64,000 nucleotides of DNA, from NCBI RefSeq assembly GCF_029953265.1, contig NZ_JASBAO010000001.1, positions 1,054,001 to 1,118,000 on the forward strand, read 5' to 3'. Below the pieces are notes generated by a model. It searched no databases. It was not told the origin of the DNA and saw only the letters and a program-made list of their open reading frames with translations. The translations under genes and the position numbers were made by a program. This DNA is from Commensalibacter oyaizuii. Its GTDB lineage: Bacteria; Pseudomonadota; Alphaproteobacteria; Acetobacterales; Acetobacteraceae. This document shows, one piece after another, positions 24,270-34,918 of the stretch (its first letter is position 1; each line of letters starts with the position of its first letter).

Positions 24270-27200
24270 TACACGGTTTCCTTTTTTTGATTTTTTCGAT
24301 GATACACCACGGCAAATATACATGGAACAAATAACAAGGTTGCAATCGTTGCAATCGTTAATCCACCCATAACGGCTCGTCCTAAAGGTGCATTTTGTGT
24401 ATTGCTAAGTGACATGGGCAACATCCCAATTACCATGGCAGAGGCTGTCATAATCACAGGACGAATACGACCATATCCAGCCTCTAACGCTGCCAAAATT
24501 GCATCTCCATGTTCAGCCAATCGTTCACGTGCATAAGATACAACCAAAATAGAATTGGCGGTTGCAGTCCCCATACACATAATTGCCCCTGTCAACGCTG
24601 GCACAGATAACGAACCATGGGTCAAAAACAAGCTCCAAGCAATACCAGCCAAAGCACCAGGTAAAGCTGTAATAATAATAAAAGGATCCAACCAAGACTG
24701 AAAATTAACAACAATAATCAGGTAGACCAACAAAATTGACATAGCTAGCCCACCCAGCAACTGACCATACGCATCGTACATTGTTGTTGCCTGCCCTCGT
24801 ATTGCCAAGGTTGATCCTCTGGGTAATTGCGGGGTAACGTCTTTAACAATTTGCTTTACATCTTTGGTCACCGCCCCTAGATCACGTCCTTCGTTACTGG
24901 CGTAAATTTCAAAAACAGGCATAATATTGTAATGTGATATTTCACCCCCAGTGCCTGTTTGAGAAATATGGCTTAACGCACCCAATATTTGCGTTTTTGT
25001 TTTTCCTGATGCCCCATCAGGGCCATTGATGGGAATAGTTTCCAGATCATTCATAGTTTGCAAATTTGACTGTGGGGTTTGTATATTCACCAAATGTGAT
25101 ACGCCCGTTTTCGTATCCAACCAATAAGTTGGGGCGACTTGACCACTACCTGATAAAGTTGCCAAGGCATTATTTGCAATATCAGATTCTGTAAGTCCTG
25201 TATTTAATGCAAAAGTACGACGTGTGTTAATCATCAATGTCGGCGTTGTAACCGTTTGCTGTACTCTGACATCTGCAATACCAGGGATACGTTTTAATTT
25301 GGATGCTACATGTTTAGCAAACTCGTAATTACTGGATAAATTACGACCAACAATTTGCACATTAATCGGAGCAGGCAATCCAAAATTCAAAATTTTTGCT
25401 GTAATATCACCAGGCATAAAGGCAAAATCTGTCCCTGGAAATTTATCCCTTAACCCGTTTCTTAAGATGCGTCGATACTCTGAAATAGGGGATTCAGGAT
25501 TATTTAACGAAATAGTCATATCACAATCTTGGGATCCAATTGTTGGTGTGGCGATAAATGCTTGATTTAAACTACTAAATGGCAGTCCACAATTATTCAC
25601 TATTCCCTTGACCTGACCTGGAAGCAACCGTTCAATTTCTTGATTAACTAAATAGGATATTTTACCTGTTTCTTCGATACGCGTTCCTAAAGGGGCACGC
25701 ATGTGCAGGTCTAACTCTGCTGATTTAATCTCGGGGAAAAAATCTTCCCCGATAAAATATAATAATCCCATAGATAAGACAGAAAAAGACAAGAAAATAA
25801 TGATAAAACGTTTTCGTATAGACAACAAATGCGCCAATAAATTTTTATAACGCTGTCTGAACCGCTCAAACCCCGCATCAAAACGATCCAGACCTTGCTG
25901 AAACCAAGATTTTTTACGATCATGATTGGCGTGTTCTGCAATTTGCGCAGGCAGCAAATAATAAGCCATCGTTGGAACCAAAGTTCGTGATAAAATAAAA
26001 GAGGCTAACATCGCAAATATAATTGCTTCTGCCATGGGCATGAATAACCATCCACCAACCCCTGTTAATTCGAATAATGGGAACCACACAATACAAATGC
26101 ATAATGTTGCTACAAAAGTCGGAATAACAATCTGATTGGCAGCATCAATAATGGCAGTATATAGATCTTTTCCCATTTCGATGTGCGTATCAATATTTTC
26201 GATCATCACGGTGGCATCATCCACCAAAATTCCAACTGCTAATGCCAATCCGCCCAGTGTCATCACATTAATTGTTTGCCCCATAAGTTCCAACCCAATT
26301 AAAGCTGATAAAATAGCCAACGGAATAGATGTCGCAATAATTAACGTAGAACGCCACGATCCCAAAAATAAAATAACTACAATGCTGGTTAACAATCCCG
26401 CCGTAATCATTTCATGAACCACGTCATGCACAGATTCTTTTACAAATGTCGATGCATCAGAAATAACCTCTACCTTTACCCCTGGGGGCAACGTTTTTTG
26501 AACTTGCGGTAATAGTTTTTTTATGCCAGAGACCACACTTAATGTGGATACATTCCCAGTCTTCATCACGACCATTAAAATGGCTTTATGTCCCTTAACC
26601 AAAACCAAGTTGGTTTGGGGTGGTCCCCCCCGATGCACCCATGCCACATCTCGTAAATAAACCGTGGCGTTTCCAACCTGTTTGATTGGAATATTATTAA
26701 ATTCTTCCACTGCTCGAGGGGTGGCATTTGTTTGCACCATAAAGTCAATCGCCCCAATTTTTTGATCACCAGCAGGTAAAACAATATTTTGTTGGCTCAA
26801 TGCATTACCAATATCTGTAGCGGTTAATCCATGGGCTAATAAACGTGTTTGATTTAAATCAACCTGCACATAACTAGATACCCCACCATAAGGCGATGGT
26901 AACGCCGCCCCAGCGACAGATACCAACGATGGGCGAATAAGATTAGAGGCCATGTCATATAGCTGCGAACCTGTCAGCGTATCTGAAGAAACTTTTAGCA
27001 TTAATACTGGAATTGAAGAAGCATTATAGCTCAATATTAATGGGGGCGTAATCCCCCTTGGCATTTGCTTTAAAACCGTCTGAGAGACTGAAGTAATCTG
27101 CGTTTGTGCTTCTGCGACATTTGTCCCAGGTTGAAAGAAGATTTTAACGATACCCCGCCCGTAAAATGAATTACTTTCGATATGCTCGATATTATCAACG

Positions 27201-27424
27201 GTTGAAGTTAACGCTCGCTCATAATAATATACAACCCGTCCAGACATGTCCTCGGGCATCAATCCTGTATAATTCCAAACCACTGCAACAACTGGTATTT
27301 TAATATCAGGGAAAATGTCTGTTGGGGTACGAAAAATCGATAAAATACCGAAAATTAAAATTAAAATAGCTAATACAACAAATGTATACGGGCGTTTTAA
27401 TGCCGTAATAACGATCGCATTCAC
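24269..27424 (-). CDS. RND-family efflux pump permease (AcrB/MdtB-like)
   Basis: This is the inner-membrane proton-driven pump of the tripartite system. The 1051-residue product has the expected layout: TM1 at about 13-32, a large periplasmic loop, TM2-6 with the proton-relay motif GGLALAVGILVDDATVMIEN (the two adjacent Asp), a second periplasmic loop and TM7-12. It is full length for the HAE1-type family. It is the first gene of a three-gene operon with the adaptor and the outer-membrane channel. No regulator gene is adjacent. The substrate is unknown; drugs, solvents or organic acids are all possible. Confidence 0.93.
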   Translation of the reverse strand: MNAIVITALKRPYTFVVLAILILIFGILSIFRTPTDIFPDIKIPVVAVVWNYTGLMPEDMSGRVVYYYERALTSTVDNIEHIESNSFYGRGIVKIFFQPGTNVAEAQTQITSVSQTVLKQMPRGITPPLILSYNASSIPVLMLKVSSDTLTGSQLYDMASNLIRPSLVSVAGAALPSPYGGVSSYVQVDLNQTRLLAHGLTATDIGNALSQQNIVLPAGDQKIGAIDFMVQTNATPRAVEEFNNIPIKQVGNATVYLRDVAWVHRGGPPQTNLVLVKGHKAILMVVMKTGNVSTLSVVSGIKKLLPQVQKTLPPGVKVEVISDASTFVKESVHDVVHEMITAGLLTSIVVILFLGSWRSTLIIATSIPLAILSALIGLELMGQTINVMTLGGLALAVGILVDDATVMIENIDTHIEMGKDLYTAIIDAANQIVIPTFVATLCICIVWFPLFELTGVGGWLFMPMAEAIIFAMLASFILSRTLVPTMAYYLLPAQIAEHANHDRKKSWFQQGLDRFDAGFERFRQRYKNLLAHLLSIRKRFIIIFLSFSVLSMGLLYFIGEDFFPEIKSAELDLHMRAPLGTRIEETGKISYLVNQEIERLLPGQVKGIVNNCGLPFSSLNQAFIATPTIGSQDCDMTISLNNPESPISEYRRILRNGLRDKFPGTDFAFMPGDITAKILNFGLPAPINVQIVGRNLSSNYEFAKHVASKLKRIPGIADVRVQQTVTTPTLMINTRRTFALNTGLTESDIANNALATLSGSGQVAPTYWLDTKTGVSHLVNIQTPQSNLQTMNDLETIPINGPDGASGKTKTQILGALSHISQTGTGGEISHYNIMPVFEIYASNEGRDLGAVTKDVKQIVKDVTPQLPRGSTLAIRGQATTMYDAYGQLLGGLAMSILLVYLIIVVNFQSWLDPFIIITALPGALAGIAWSLFLTHGSLSVPALTGAIMCMGTATANSILVVSYARERLAEHGDAILAALEAGYGRIRPVIMTASAMVIGMLPMSLSNTQNAPLGRAVMGGLTIATIATLLFVPCIFAVVYHRKNQKKETV

Positions 27425-27993
27425 GTTACTAAATGCTCCATTTCTTTAATCTTTAAATATAAACATAATTTTTTAATAGTATAGCTCTTTTAATCTATTG
27501 AACCTTAAAGGTAAAACATAAAAAAACATTAACAAATATGACGACTTCTTGATCAAAAGTAACCATTAAATCTGGTCCACGACAATCTTTTTAAACTATA
27601 GAGGGTTTTATAATTTTGTAAGACAATTAGAAATAAGATTAAAAATAATGGTCGAAACCAACATCCAATATTTTTAATGCTTTTATTTTAACGTTAACAA
27701 ATATCCCTCAAACCAATAATTACCAATCAAGGCGGGATTAAGGCAAAATTTACAATATTGCTAGGACAATAGGAAAATTTTAGTGGCTAATATTTACTGA
27801 TCTTAATTACTCTATATCCAATATTTGGATCAACATCTGTGCCAATACAAAAATAATATTATTCCCACCGATAATGATTTTTATTGATTTAAACATATAC
27901 TACGATCAAATACCCATTTGCTTGTGCAGATATGTTCAAAATAGAAAACAATACTTTTCACAAATTTGATAATAAAAATAGCATATTCAAAAG
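27425..27993. other. 569-base AT-rich gap without a recognisable gene
   Basis: The stretch lies between the end of the YhdP-like gene and the start of the RND operon, both on the minus strand. I see no open frame worth calling, no tRNA and no strong hairpin; only a 6-bp repeat, ATCCAA TAT TTGGAT, stands out. It must hold the efflux operon promoter and the 3' end of the upstream transcript, but I cannot place either with confidence. Confidence 0.6.
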
Positions 27994-30900
27994 TTAAAAT
28001 AATTTTCTTAAAGCACCAGGCGTTAAAATTCGAGATGGGTAGATATCAAATTGCGGATCGGAAAAGCGTCCCTTAATGTCAAAAGGTACCGCAATGAAAC
28101 CTCCCCCTTTTTCAGGGCTTAACCATTTGCCGATACCTGGCAATCTCCCAAAAAGTCGGTTAATTGCGTAAGCAGGAACAATCGTACCTTCTAAATCTAA
28201 AGAGGAATGATCAAAGCTAATACCACCTTCTAAAGTTGCTCCTAGTTCTGCGTTATAAACTAAACCATCTATTATTTTTAATCGCCCCTCATCGAAAAAA
28301 AGTTTACCTTTCAACTCATCTAGAACAATTTCTTTATTTTTACGGGTTTTAAATAATCCGTAAATAGACGCATCGCTTAGTTTACGCATCGCATAAGGGG
28401 CATGTTTTAAAGTGAAATCTTTAATATTAACACTTCCTGTAAAAGGTGCTGATGGATTGGAATCGTTAAATTTTCCTTCAAAAACTGCATCTCCTCCTTC
28501 GAACTGCGTTGTTATGCCAAATGTTTGTAGTAATTGACCGAAATCCCTAGCTTCTAAATAAAAATAGCGATACTGATTTTTAGGAAATAAAGAGGCCGTT
28601 ACTAAAAAAGGTTTACGCATCCCATAAGATAGACGCATCAAGCGTACCCCATTATATTCCATATATGCGGTAACAGCACTTAGGGATTGATTTTGACTAT
28701 AGTAAATTTCTTGTGCTTGTAAGTTAACGACCCATCTGCGACCTTTAGGACCTAAATAGCGACCTGTTGCAGCAACAGGAACCTGGTATTTTTTACCCTT
28801 TTTACTATTTGCTGCTTTTGTTTGATCGTTACCTATATATTTTTTAATAAATGGCACTGCGTCAAGTATCTTTGCCTTAATAGATAATCTGATATCGCCT
28901 TTTGATGGGTTATCGATAGCAGCCTTGGTCATAGGAAAATTTAACGTAGCTTGTCCAACAGATCGTCCTATTTTAAAAGATGTGATATTAAGTTGTTGAG
29001 GAATATGTTGATATACATTTATATTGGCAACGACCGATAAATCAGTGCCTTTAGCATAAAGATTTTGTATACTGATAAGCTGATTTTTATAAAGAGCAAT
29101 ATCCCCTGCCATAACGCTATATTGACCAATAGGTTTTTGCCAAATCGGCAGTTTAATCTCCGCTTGGGTTAAATCAAATTTCAATTTAACCCAAGAACGT
29201 CCATCATATAACTTTTTATAATCTACCAATAATTCTGTCACGCCGCTTAGATCACCCACAGTATCAACACCCATTTTTTTTAAAGTTGCAGGTGTTATTT
29301 CCAACTTAGCTTGTGCATTTTCCACCAAACTATTATTTTGTTGATGATAAAAATTTTGTGCATAACTCAATGTTACAGGAAAAACAGAAAAGATTCCTTT
29401 TCCTGTTAGTTCTAAATGCTTGGAATCTACATCTATAACCAAGGATGTCTGCTTCAAATCTTTACCCAGAGCAACATCCCCTAAATAAGCATTTTTGATT
29501 ACATTATGCCCGTGAATTAAGACTTGTTCGATTTTAACTTTCTTTTTTAATGGCAGCTCTACACGCAATTGAGTCGTAACATCCCCTGATGGATTTTTAA
29601 AGGGAATAGGATGACGCGATAGTAATCGTAGTCTTGGTTCTGACAATAAAGCCAAAACGTCTTGTAAACGTCCTTGAATAGTAGGGGTAATAATTCCCGT
29701 CTCTTGATGGTTATTTAATCCTGTAATCCACATTTCCCCTTGTGGCACTAATAATTTATGGAACTGTTCTGTTGGTTTATTATTGGGATAAACGACTTGA
29801 TATCCCCCTTGATACATAATTTTTATTCGATCAGTATCTACGAACTCTAACTGTGCCGACATTTTTTGCAAAGGTGGTACAGGACGCAGCCAATGAATCT
29901 CAACGTCTTTGGCATTCTGAATACCTCCACTTAGATGAGTCAATTCTAAATGATGCAATCCTGTATGACTGGACAAACCTACATCAATATTAAAGTCACT
30001 TGTAATCCCTTTTGTGATGTTCTCTGTAACCCAAGCGTAAGCCCCTTTGGCCACTGTGGCAGGCCAATATTTCTTAATAGTGGCAAAATTCAATGTTGGG
30101 CTAAACGCTGAAAAAGAAATATCAACGTCTTTTGTTTGTACAAGACTTGATAATCCAATATCTCCTTTAAATTGAAAGAAAGGACCACTTTTATCGTCAT
30201 TTAAGGTTTCAGGATCGCGTAATTGCAACACAATTTTTTGAATCTCTGCATGAACTGGCTTATGCAGATCTGGTGGCAACGTTACATGAATGCGCCCTTG
30301 CACAGCAGAAGGGTATAAGGCCTGATTATTAACAGCTACTTTACCCCTTCCCATTTTCACATCAAGTAGCACGTCATAAGGGGTGAATATAGATTGATTT
30401 TTCTGAATATTAAATCCAATTATCGCTGTCGTTGAAATAGGAAGATCAATATCCTTTAATGAATTTAATGAAGGCATAATTTCAGCAAAATCGGCAGGAT
30501 TTACTTCGTCCAATTTAATCTGCCATTGCAGTGTTCTGTTTTGCTTTAACGATTGATGCGTTATTAAGGTATTTGGGTCTTGCTGGCTGCTGGCTTGAAT
30601 ATCGACTTTACGACCATTTATATCAAATTGCATCCTTATCTGCCCTATGACAGCCAATGTATGATCAACATAAAAAGGATTTAAATGAATATCAAAATTT
30701 TGTAATTTCAAGGTTCTATGATCAATTTCATCAATAAACCGAACATATCCTTGTTGTGCATTGACCTGACGCAAATGCATTAAATTAAAACGAATAGAAG
30801 AAGATTTAGAACCATTTCTTTGTTCAGAAAGGTCTAATTGAATTTTCTTATCTGAACCTCGTTTTAAATGTAATTTTACTCCAGAAATATATACAGATAG

Positions 30901-31314
30901 GGGTTCTATTGTTTTGTGCAATAATGCCTTAGCAGATATGACAACTTGCCCTTGATTCAAGCTATCTTGAACAACACCCTTGGCATCTAATAACTTTAGA
31001 CCTTCAACGTCAATGTAAAGAGGTGCAGACAACCCTTGCTTTTGCACAGGCCACGTAACAACAAGTTTATCGAACGTCAGTCTTCCTGCTGGATGGGCTT
31101 TATCTGCCCCCATAATAATTGGTAAAGGTAACCATCGATGTACAATCGAGGTAATATCGATAGGTTTAGACGTAATATATGTTCCAATAACCAATAAACT
31201 CAGTCCAAAAAAACCAATCAACAATCCAAGAACTAATAGAAAGTTTTTCATCCATCGTATAAGATTGTTCTGTTTAATTATCGTCTTTGATTTATGGTTT
31301 TTTTCTGGCTGCAT
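27994..31314 (-). CDS. YhdP/AsmA-like large envelope protein (DUF3971 type)
   Basis: The protein (1106 residues from the ATG at 31314; a GTG seven codons earlier is an alternative) has one N-terminal membrane segment at about residues 22-45 and then a long beta-rich periplasmic part. The C-terminal block with ARDFGQLLQTFG, FEGKFNDSNPSAPFTGSVNIKDF and IVPAYAINRLFGRLPGIG is typical of the AsmA/YhdP group. These proteins are thought to bridge the two membranes and move phospholipid to the outer membrane. The role is transferred from the family. It is divergently transcribed from glnE, with starts about 60 bases apart. Neither candidate start has a clear ribosome binding site. Confidence 0.85.
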   Translation of the reverse strand: MQPEKNHKSKTIIKQNNLIRWMKNFLLVLGLLIGFFGLSLLVIGTYITSKPIDITSIVHRWLPLPIIMGADKAHPAGRLTFDKLVVTWPVQKQGLSAPLYIDVEGLKLLDAKGVVQDSLNQGQVVISAKALLHKTIEPLSVYISGVKLHLKRGSDKKIQLDLSEQRNGSKSSSIRFNLMHLRQVNAQQGYVRFIDEIDHRTLKLQNFDIHLNPFYVDHTLAVIGQIRMQFDINGRKVDIQASSQQDPNTLITHQSLKQNRTLQWQIKLDEVNPADFAEIMPSLNSLKDIDLPISTTAIIGFNIQKNQSIFTPYDVLLDVKMGRGKVAVNNQALYPSAVQGRIHVTLPPDLHKPVHAEIQKIVLQLRDPETLNDDKSGPFFQFKGDIGLSSLVQTKDVDISFSAFSPTLNFATIKKYWPATVAKGAYAWVTENITKGITSDFNIDVGLSSHTGLHHLELTHLSGGIQNAKDVEIHWLRPVPPLQKMSAQLEFVDTDRIKIMYQGGYQVVYPNNKPTEQFHKLLVPQGEMWITGLNNHQETGIITPTIQGRLQDVLALLSEPRLRLLSRHPIPFKNPSGDVTTQLRVELPLKKKVKIEQVLIHGHNVIKNAYLGDVALGKDLKQTSLVIDVDSKHLELTGKGIFSVFPVTLSYAQNFYHQQNNSLVENAQAKLEITPATLKKMGVDTVGDLSGVTELLVDYKKLYDGRSWVKLKFDLTQAEIKLPIWQKPIGQYSVMAGDIALYKNQLISIQNLYAKGTDLSVVANINVYQHIPQQLNITSFKIGRSVGQATLNFPMTKAAIDNPSKGDIRLSIKAKILDAVPFIKKYIGNDQTKAANSKKGKKYQVPVAATGRYLGPKGRRWVVNLQAQEIYYSQNQSLSAVTAYMEYNGVRLMRLSYGMRKPFLVTASLFPKNQYRYFYLEARDFGQLLQTFGITTQFEGGDAVFEGKFNDSNPSAPFTGSVNIKDFTLKHAPYAMRKLSDASIYGLFKTRKNKEIVLDELKGKLFFDEGRLKIIDGLVYNAELGATLEGGISFDHSSLDLEGTIVPAYAINRLFGRLPGIGKWLSPEKGGGFIAVPFDIKGRFSDPQFDIYPSRILTPGALRKLF

Positions 31315-31372
31315 GTTGAACAAACTATCAATCACTTTACAATTTAAAAAACAACAGGAAACATACCGTCAT

Positions 31373-34300
31373 ATGCCAACATCGTCCCCATCACATACCC
31401 CATGGTTTCACAAAAATTGGCCTAAACCAACGGATCAACGTTCTGCTGATATTCTTCTTGAGGATATAAAGAAAATATGGATACAACAAGAAAAAGATCC
31501 TTTGGTGTTAAGTCACGATAAGGTCATAGAATTAATCCATGGAATTGGTGGGAACAGTCCCTATTTATCAGATTTAATCCTAAAAGACATCGAATTCTTT
31601 GATTTTCTACTGCAACACGGTCCAGACGAAGCATGCAAAACCACTTTTGCACAGCTACACGCTTTTTCTACACAAGAATCACGCCAAGCAACCGCCAGAA
31701 TATTACGAATTACCAAGCAAAAAATTGCCCTTAGCTGTGCCATTGCGGATATCGGTAATCTTTGGTCTTTACAAGAAATAACCTTAACCCTTAGTAATTT
31801 AGCCCAAGCAACCTTAAATCTGGCTGTTAATCACCTTTTATTACAACTGCATCAAAGCAAAAAAATCACCCTACCCCATCCTGAAACACCTGATAAAAAC
31901 AGCGGTTTTATTGTACTTGGCATGGGAAAATTAGGTGCAAAGGAGCTTAACTATTCTTCTGATATTGATCTGATTATTTTGTATGATCCTGACTTATATC
32001 CTGATAATGACGAGTTAAATACGATTTTTGTTCGCATGACCCGACAGCTTGTGACTTTAATGGAAGAACGCGATGAAAACGGATATGTCTTCCGCACAGA
32101 TTTACGACTGCGTCCTGATCCATCGTCGTCGCCCCTTGCCGTATCATTGCCTGCAGCGATTACTTATTATGAAAGCCTTGGTCAAACATGGGAAAGAACT
32201 GCAATGAGCAAAGCCAGACCCATTGCAGGGGATATTGCCGCAGGTTATGCATTTTTAGAAGCTATCCGCCCCTTTATCTGGCGCAGGCATCTAGATTTTA
32301 CCGTCATTGACGATATTCATGCGATGAAAAATCGTATTGACCAACATAAAAAAATTGGCAAATGTAATCTCTCCCAACTCCCTCCCAATCTTGCCGATGA
32401 TCTTGCTTTAGAGTGGTTGACTGGCCAAAATATTAAATTAGGACATGGTGGAATTAGAGAAATTGAATTCTGCCCTCAAACAATGCAATTGGTTTGGGGG
32501 GGACGTTTTCCTGAATTACAGGACTCTACCACTGTCGGGGGGCTAAAAAAACTCGTTGAAAAAGATCTAATTCCTTCGGCTTCAACCCAAAAATTAATCA
32601 ACGCTTATGAATTGCTACGTAAAACAGAACACCGCTTGCAAATGCAAAATGACTATCAAACGCACTCCCTTCCTGATAATTTAGAGGAGGTAAAAAAATT
32701 CTCAGTCTTTATGGGATATGATAACCCAGAACAATTTGCTCGTGAATTGTTTCCTCTAATGCATCACGTACGTATAACATTTGATGGTCTTTTCGCTGCT
32801 CCAGAGCATAAAGAACGATACGTCTTGGATATGCCTACCCACGAATTAAAAGAATATCTTAATAATAAAGGTTTTCCTGATGAAGCTGCAACTATTCTAC
32901 AATCGTGGAACGGCAGTGGTCCCAGGGCCCTAAGAACAGCAAAAGCAAGAACGATTTTAACCAATGTGTTACCTCAAATTTTAGATGCCTTTGCTAACGA
33001 AAGAAACCCTTTACTTATTTTACAGCGATTTGATACTTTGTTGGCACGTCATCGTGCAGGTATACAATTGCTTTCTTTGTTTGAACGAAACCCTGCCTTA
33101 ATTAAACGGCTTTCATCTATCATAGGAACATCACATTTTATAGCAGAATATATTGCAAATAATCCTTCAGCACTGGATGCTTTATTAGAAGTAAATATTG
33201 TTAAAAGCCGCTTTAATTTGCAAAAAACTATTCGTGATTATTTGAAAAATTCTGAATCTTACATTGATGCATTACCAGCATTGCACAGCTTGGTTCACAG
33301 TGAAGAATTCAGATTATCAGTTGCACGTATTGAAAATCAACTAGGGTTAAATAAAACCCATATTTTACGTACGGCCATGGCCAATACCATCATGAAGGCA
33401 TTACTTGATAAAGTTACTAAAGAACATCAACAGAAATACGGTATTGTTCCCGATGGTGGTATTTGTATTGTTGTTTTAGGTAAAGCAGGTTCGTGGGAAA
33501 TGGCTTCGGGATCTGATCTGGATTTAATGTTAATCTTTGATCACCCCACCGAAACATATGAAAGTGTCTGCACCCCAAACGCAATCCCAGCCCAGCGATC
33601 TTTATCGACAAATAATTATTATATCCGTTTAACCCAAACATTTATCACAGCCATTACCAATGCTGGAACAGCTGGCCCATTATACGAGGTTGACATGCGT
33701 TTGCGTCCCTCTGGCAGTAAAGGTCCAGTTGCGGTTTCCCTTTCCTCTTTTGAACGATATCACAAAGAAGAAGCATGGACATGGGAACGGATGGCTTTAA
33801 CGCGCGCACGCGTTATTGGTGGCTCTGTTCAGTTACAAAAACGCGTTATGGCTGCAATTAATCACGCCTTATCAACCCCCCCGCATCAATATAGCAACCA
33901 AGCTATCTTACAAGATGTTGCCAACATGAGGGCACGGTTATTACGTGATGCCCCCCCTTCCAGTCCGTGGGACATCAAGCATCTAACAGGTGGGTTGATG
34001 GAAGTTGAATTTATTGCCCAAGCCTTACAATTAACTGCTCGCGATGCGGTAGTACGCCATCCTTGCACCCGTATTGCTTTGCGTCGATTGGCAAATCATG
34101 GATATTTATCCCCCAAAGAAGCAAAAACTTTAATCAAAGCAGATCACTTTTGGCGCAATACACAAAGTTTACTACGAATCTTTTTTGGAAAACATCCACC
34201 ACAAGATTTATCAAATGAAGTTACCCCAACCATCATAGAAGTATTATCCAGAGATTTATTAAAAAAATCCAAAAGACATACTGATAACCCTCTACAAACC

Positions 34301-34375
34301 ATACAAGAAAAAGCCCACAAAATTGGTCAACAAGTTCGTAAGATTTTTATTAAAACTGTTGGGCCTTTACCATAA
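31373..34375 (+). CDS. glnE: Bifunctional glutamine synthetase adenylyltransferase / adenylyl-removing enzyme
   Basis: GlnE attaches and removes AMP on glutamine synthetase in response to PII signals and so controls nitrogen assimilation. The 1000-residue product (ATG at 31373, after AGGAAA) has both nucleotidyltransferase halves. The N-terminal removase domain has GMGKLGAKELNYSSDIDL at about residue 183, and the C-terminal transferase domain has GKAGSWEMASGSDLDLMLIFD-like sequence at about 703 (key residues SDLDL). The linkers RTAMSKARPIAG and WERMALTRARVIGG are present in both halves. The second motif has GKAG where many GlnE proteins have GMGKLG. It is divergent from the YhdP-like gene and is followed by bcp. 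Confidence 0.95.
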   Translation: MPTSSPSHTPWFHKNWPKPTDQRSADILLEDIKKIWIQQEKDPLVLSHDKVIELIHGIGGNSPYLSDLILKDIEFFDFLLQHGPDEACKTTFAQLHAFSTQESRQATARILRITKQKIALSCAIADIGNLWSLQEITLTLSNLAQATLNLAVNHLLLQLHQSKKITLPHPETPDKNSGFIVLGMGKLGAKELNYSSDIDLIILYDPDLYPDNDELNTIFVRMTRQLVTLMEERDENGYVFRTDLRLRPDPSSSPLAVSLPAAITYYESLGQTWERTAMSKARPIAGDIAAGYAFLEAIRPFIWRRHLDFTVIDDIHAMKNRIDQHKKIGKCNLSQLPPNLADDLALEWLTGQNIKLGHGGIREIEFCPQTMQLVWGGRFPELQDSTTVGGLKKLVEKDLIPSASTQKLINAYELLRKTEHRLQMQNDYQTHSLPDNLEEVKKFSVFMGYDNPEQFARELFPLMHHVRITFDGLFAAPEHKERYVLDMPTHELKEYLNNKGFPDEAATILQSWNGSGPRALRTAKARTILTNVLPQILDAFANERNPLLILQRFDTLLARHRAGIQLLSLFERNPALIKRLSSIIGTSHFIAEYIANNPSALDALLEVNIVKSRFNLQKTIRDYLKNSESYIDALPALHSLVHSEEFRLSVARIENQLGLNKTHILRTAMANTIMKALLDKVTKEHQQKYGIVPDGGICIVVLGKAGSWEMASGSDLDLMLIFDHPTETYESVCTPNAIPAQRSLSTNNYYIRLTQTFITAITNAGTAGPLYEVDMRLRPSGSKGPVAVSLSSFERYHKEEAWTWERMALTRARVIGGSVQLQKRVMAAINHALSTPPHQYSNQAILQDVANMRARLLRDAPPSSPWDIKHLTGGLMEVEFIAQALQLTARDAVVRHPCTRIALRRLANHGYLSPKEAKTLIKADHFWRNTQSLLRIFFGKHPPQDLSNEVTPTIIEVLSRDLLKKSKRHTDNPLQTIQEKAHKIGQQVRKIFIKTVGPLP

Positions 34376-34431
34376 GTTTTGTATGATAAGCTTAATCAGT
34401 CTGTATAAATACAACCTTGCAAGGAATAACC

Positions 34432-34899
34432 ATGACTCAATTAACCGAAGGTGCAAAAGCACCCGATTTCAATATGCCTACGCAGTTAAATAATTCAATC
34501 TCTCTTGCTTCGTTACAGGGAAAGAAATTTATTCTTTATTTTTATCCAAAAGCCGATACATCAGGATGCACCAAAGAAGCATGTGCCTTTGAAGAGAATT
34601 TAGCTGCTTTAAATGATTTAAATATCCCAGTCATTGGGGTTTCCAAAGACCCAGTAAAAAAATTACAAGCCTTTGCCAACAAATACAACCTAACATTCCC
34701 CCTAGCCTCTGATGAAGGGGGAAGTGTCACTGAAAATTATGGTGTTTGGGTCGAAAAATCCATGTATGGACGCAAATATATGGGTATTGAACGCACAACC
34801 TTTTTAATTGATGAGCAGGGTAAAATTCTTAAAATCTGGCCTAAAGTTAAAGTTACAGGTCACGTTGAAGAGGTTTTACAAGCCGCAAAAACAATATAA
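34432..34899 (+). CDS. bcp: Thioredoxin-dependent thiol peroxidase (Bcp/PrxQ peroxiredoxin)
   Basis: Bcp reduces hydrogen and organic peroxides with electrons from thioredoxin. The 155-residue product starts at the ATG at 34432, preceded by AAGGA at six bases; a TTG five codons upstream is rejected because it precedes that site. The peroxidatic cysteine is C46 in TSGCTKEAC and the resolving cysteine is C51, as in the atypical 2-Cys PrxQ class. YPKADTSG and ERTTFLIDEQGKI are also typical. The gene lies 56 bases after glnE and converges on the next gene. Confidence 0.95.
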   Translation: MTQLTEGAKAPDFNMPTQLNNSISLASLQGKKFILYFYPKADTSGCTKEACAFEENLAALNDLNIPVIGVSKDPVKKLQAFANKYNLTFPLASDEGGSVTENYGVWVEKSMYGRKYMGIERTTFLIDEQGKILKIWPKVKVTGHVEEVLQAAKTI

Positions 34900-34918
34900 C
34901 CTATAACATTAATCTTTT

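Noticed and set aside
27425-27993. Search for a hidden gene or RNA in the large gap before the RND operon
   Set aside because: All frames are short and no hairpin longer than 6 bp was found; I could support nothing there.
31265-31372. Longer glnE start at 31265
   Set aside because: It would overlap the divergent YhdP-like gene start and adds a hydrophobic N-terminus not expected for GlnE; the ATG at 31373 fits family N-termini.
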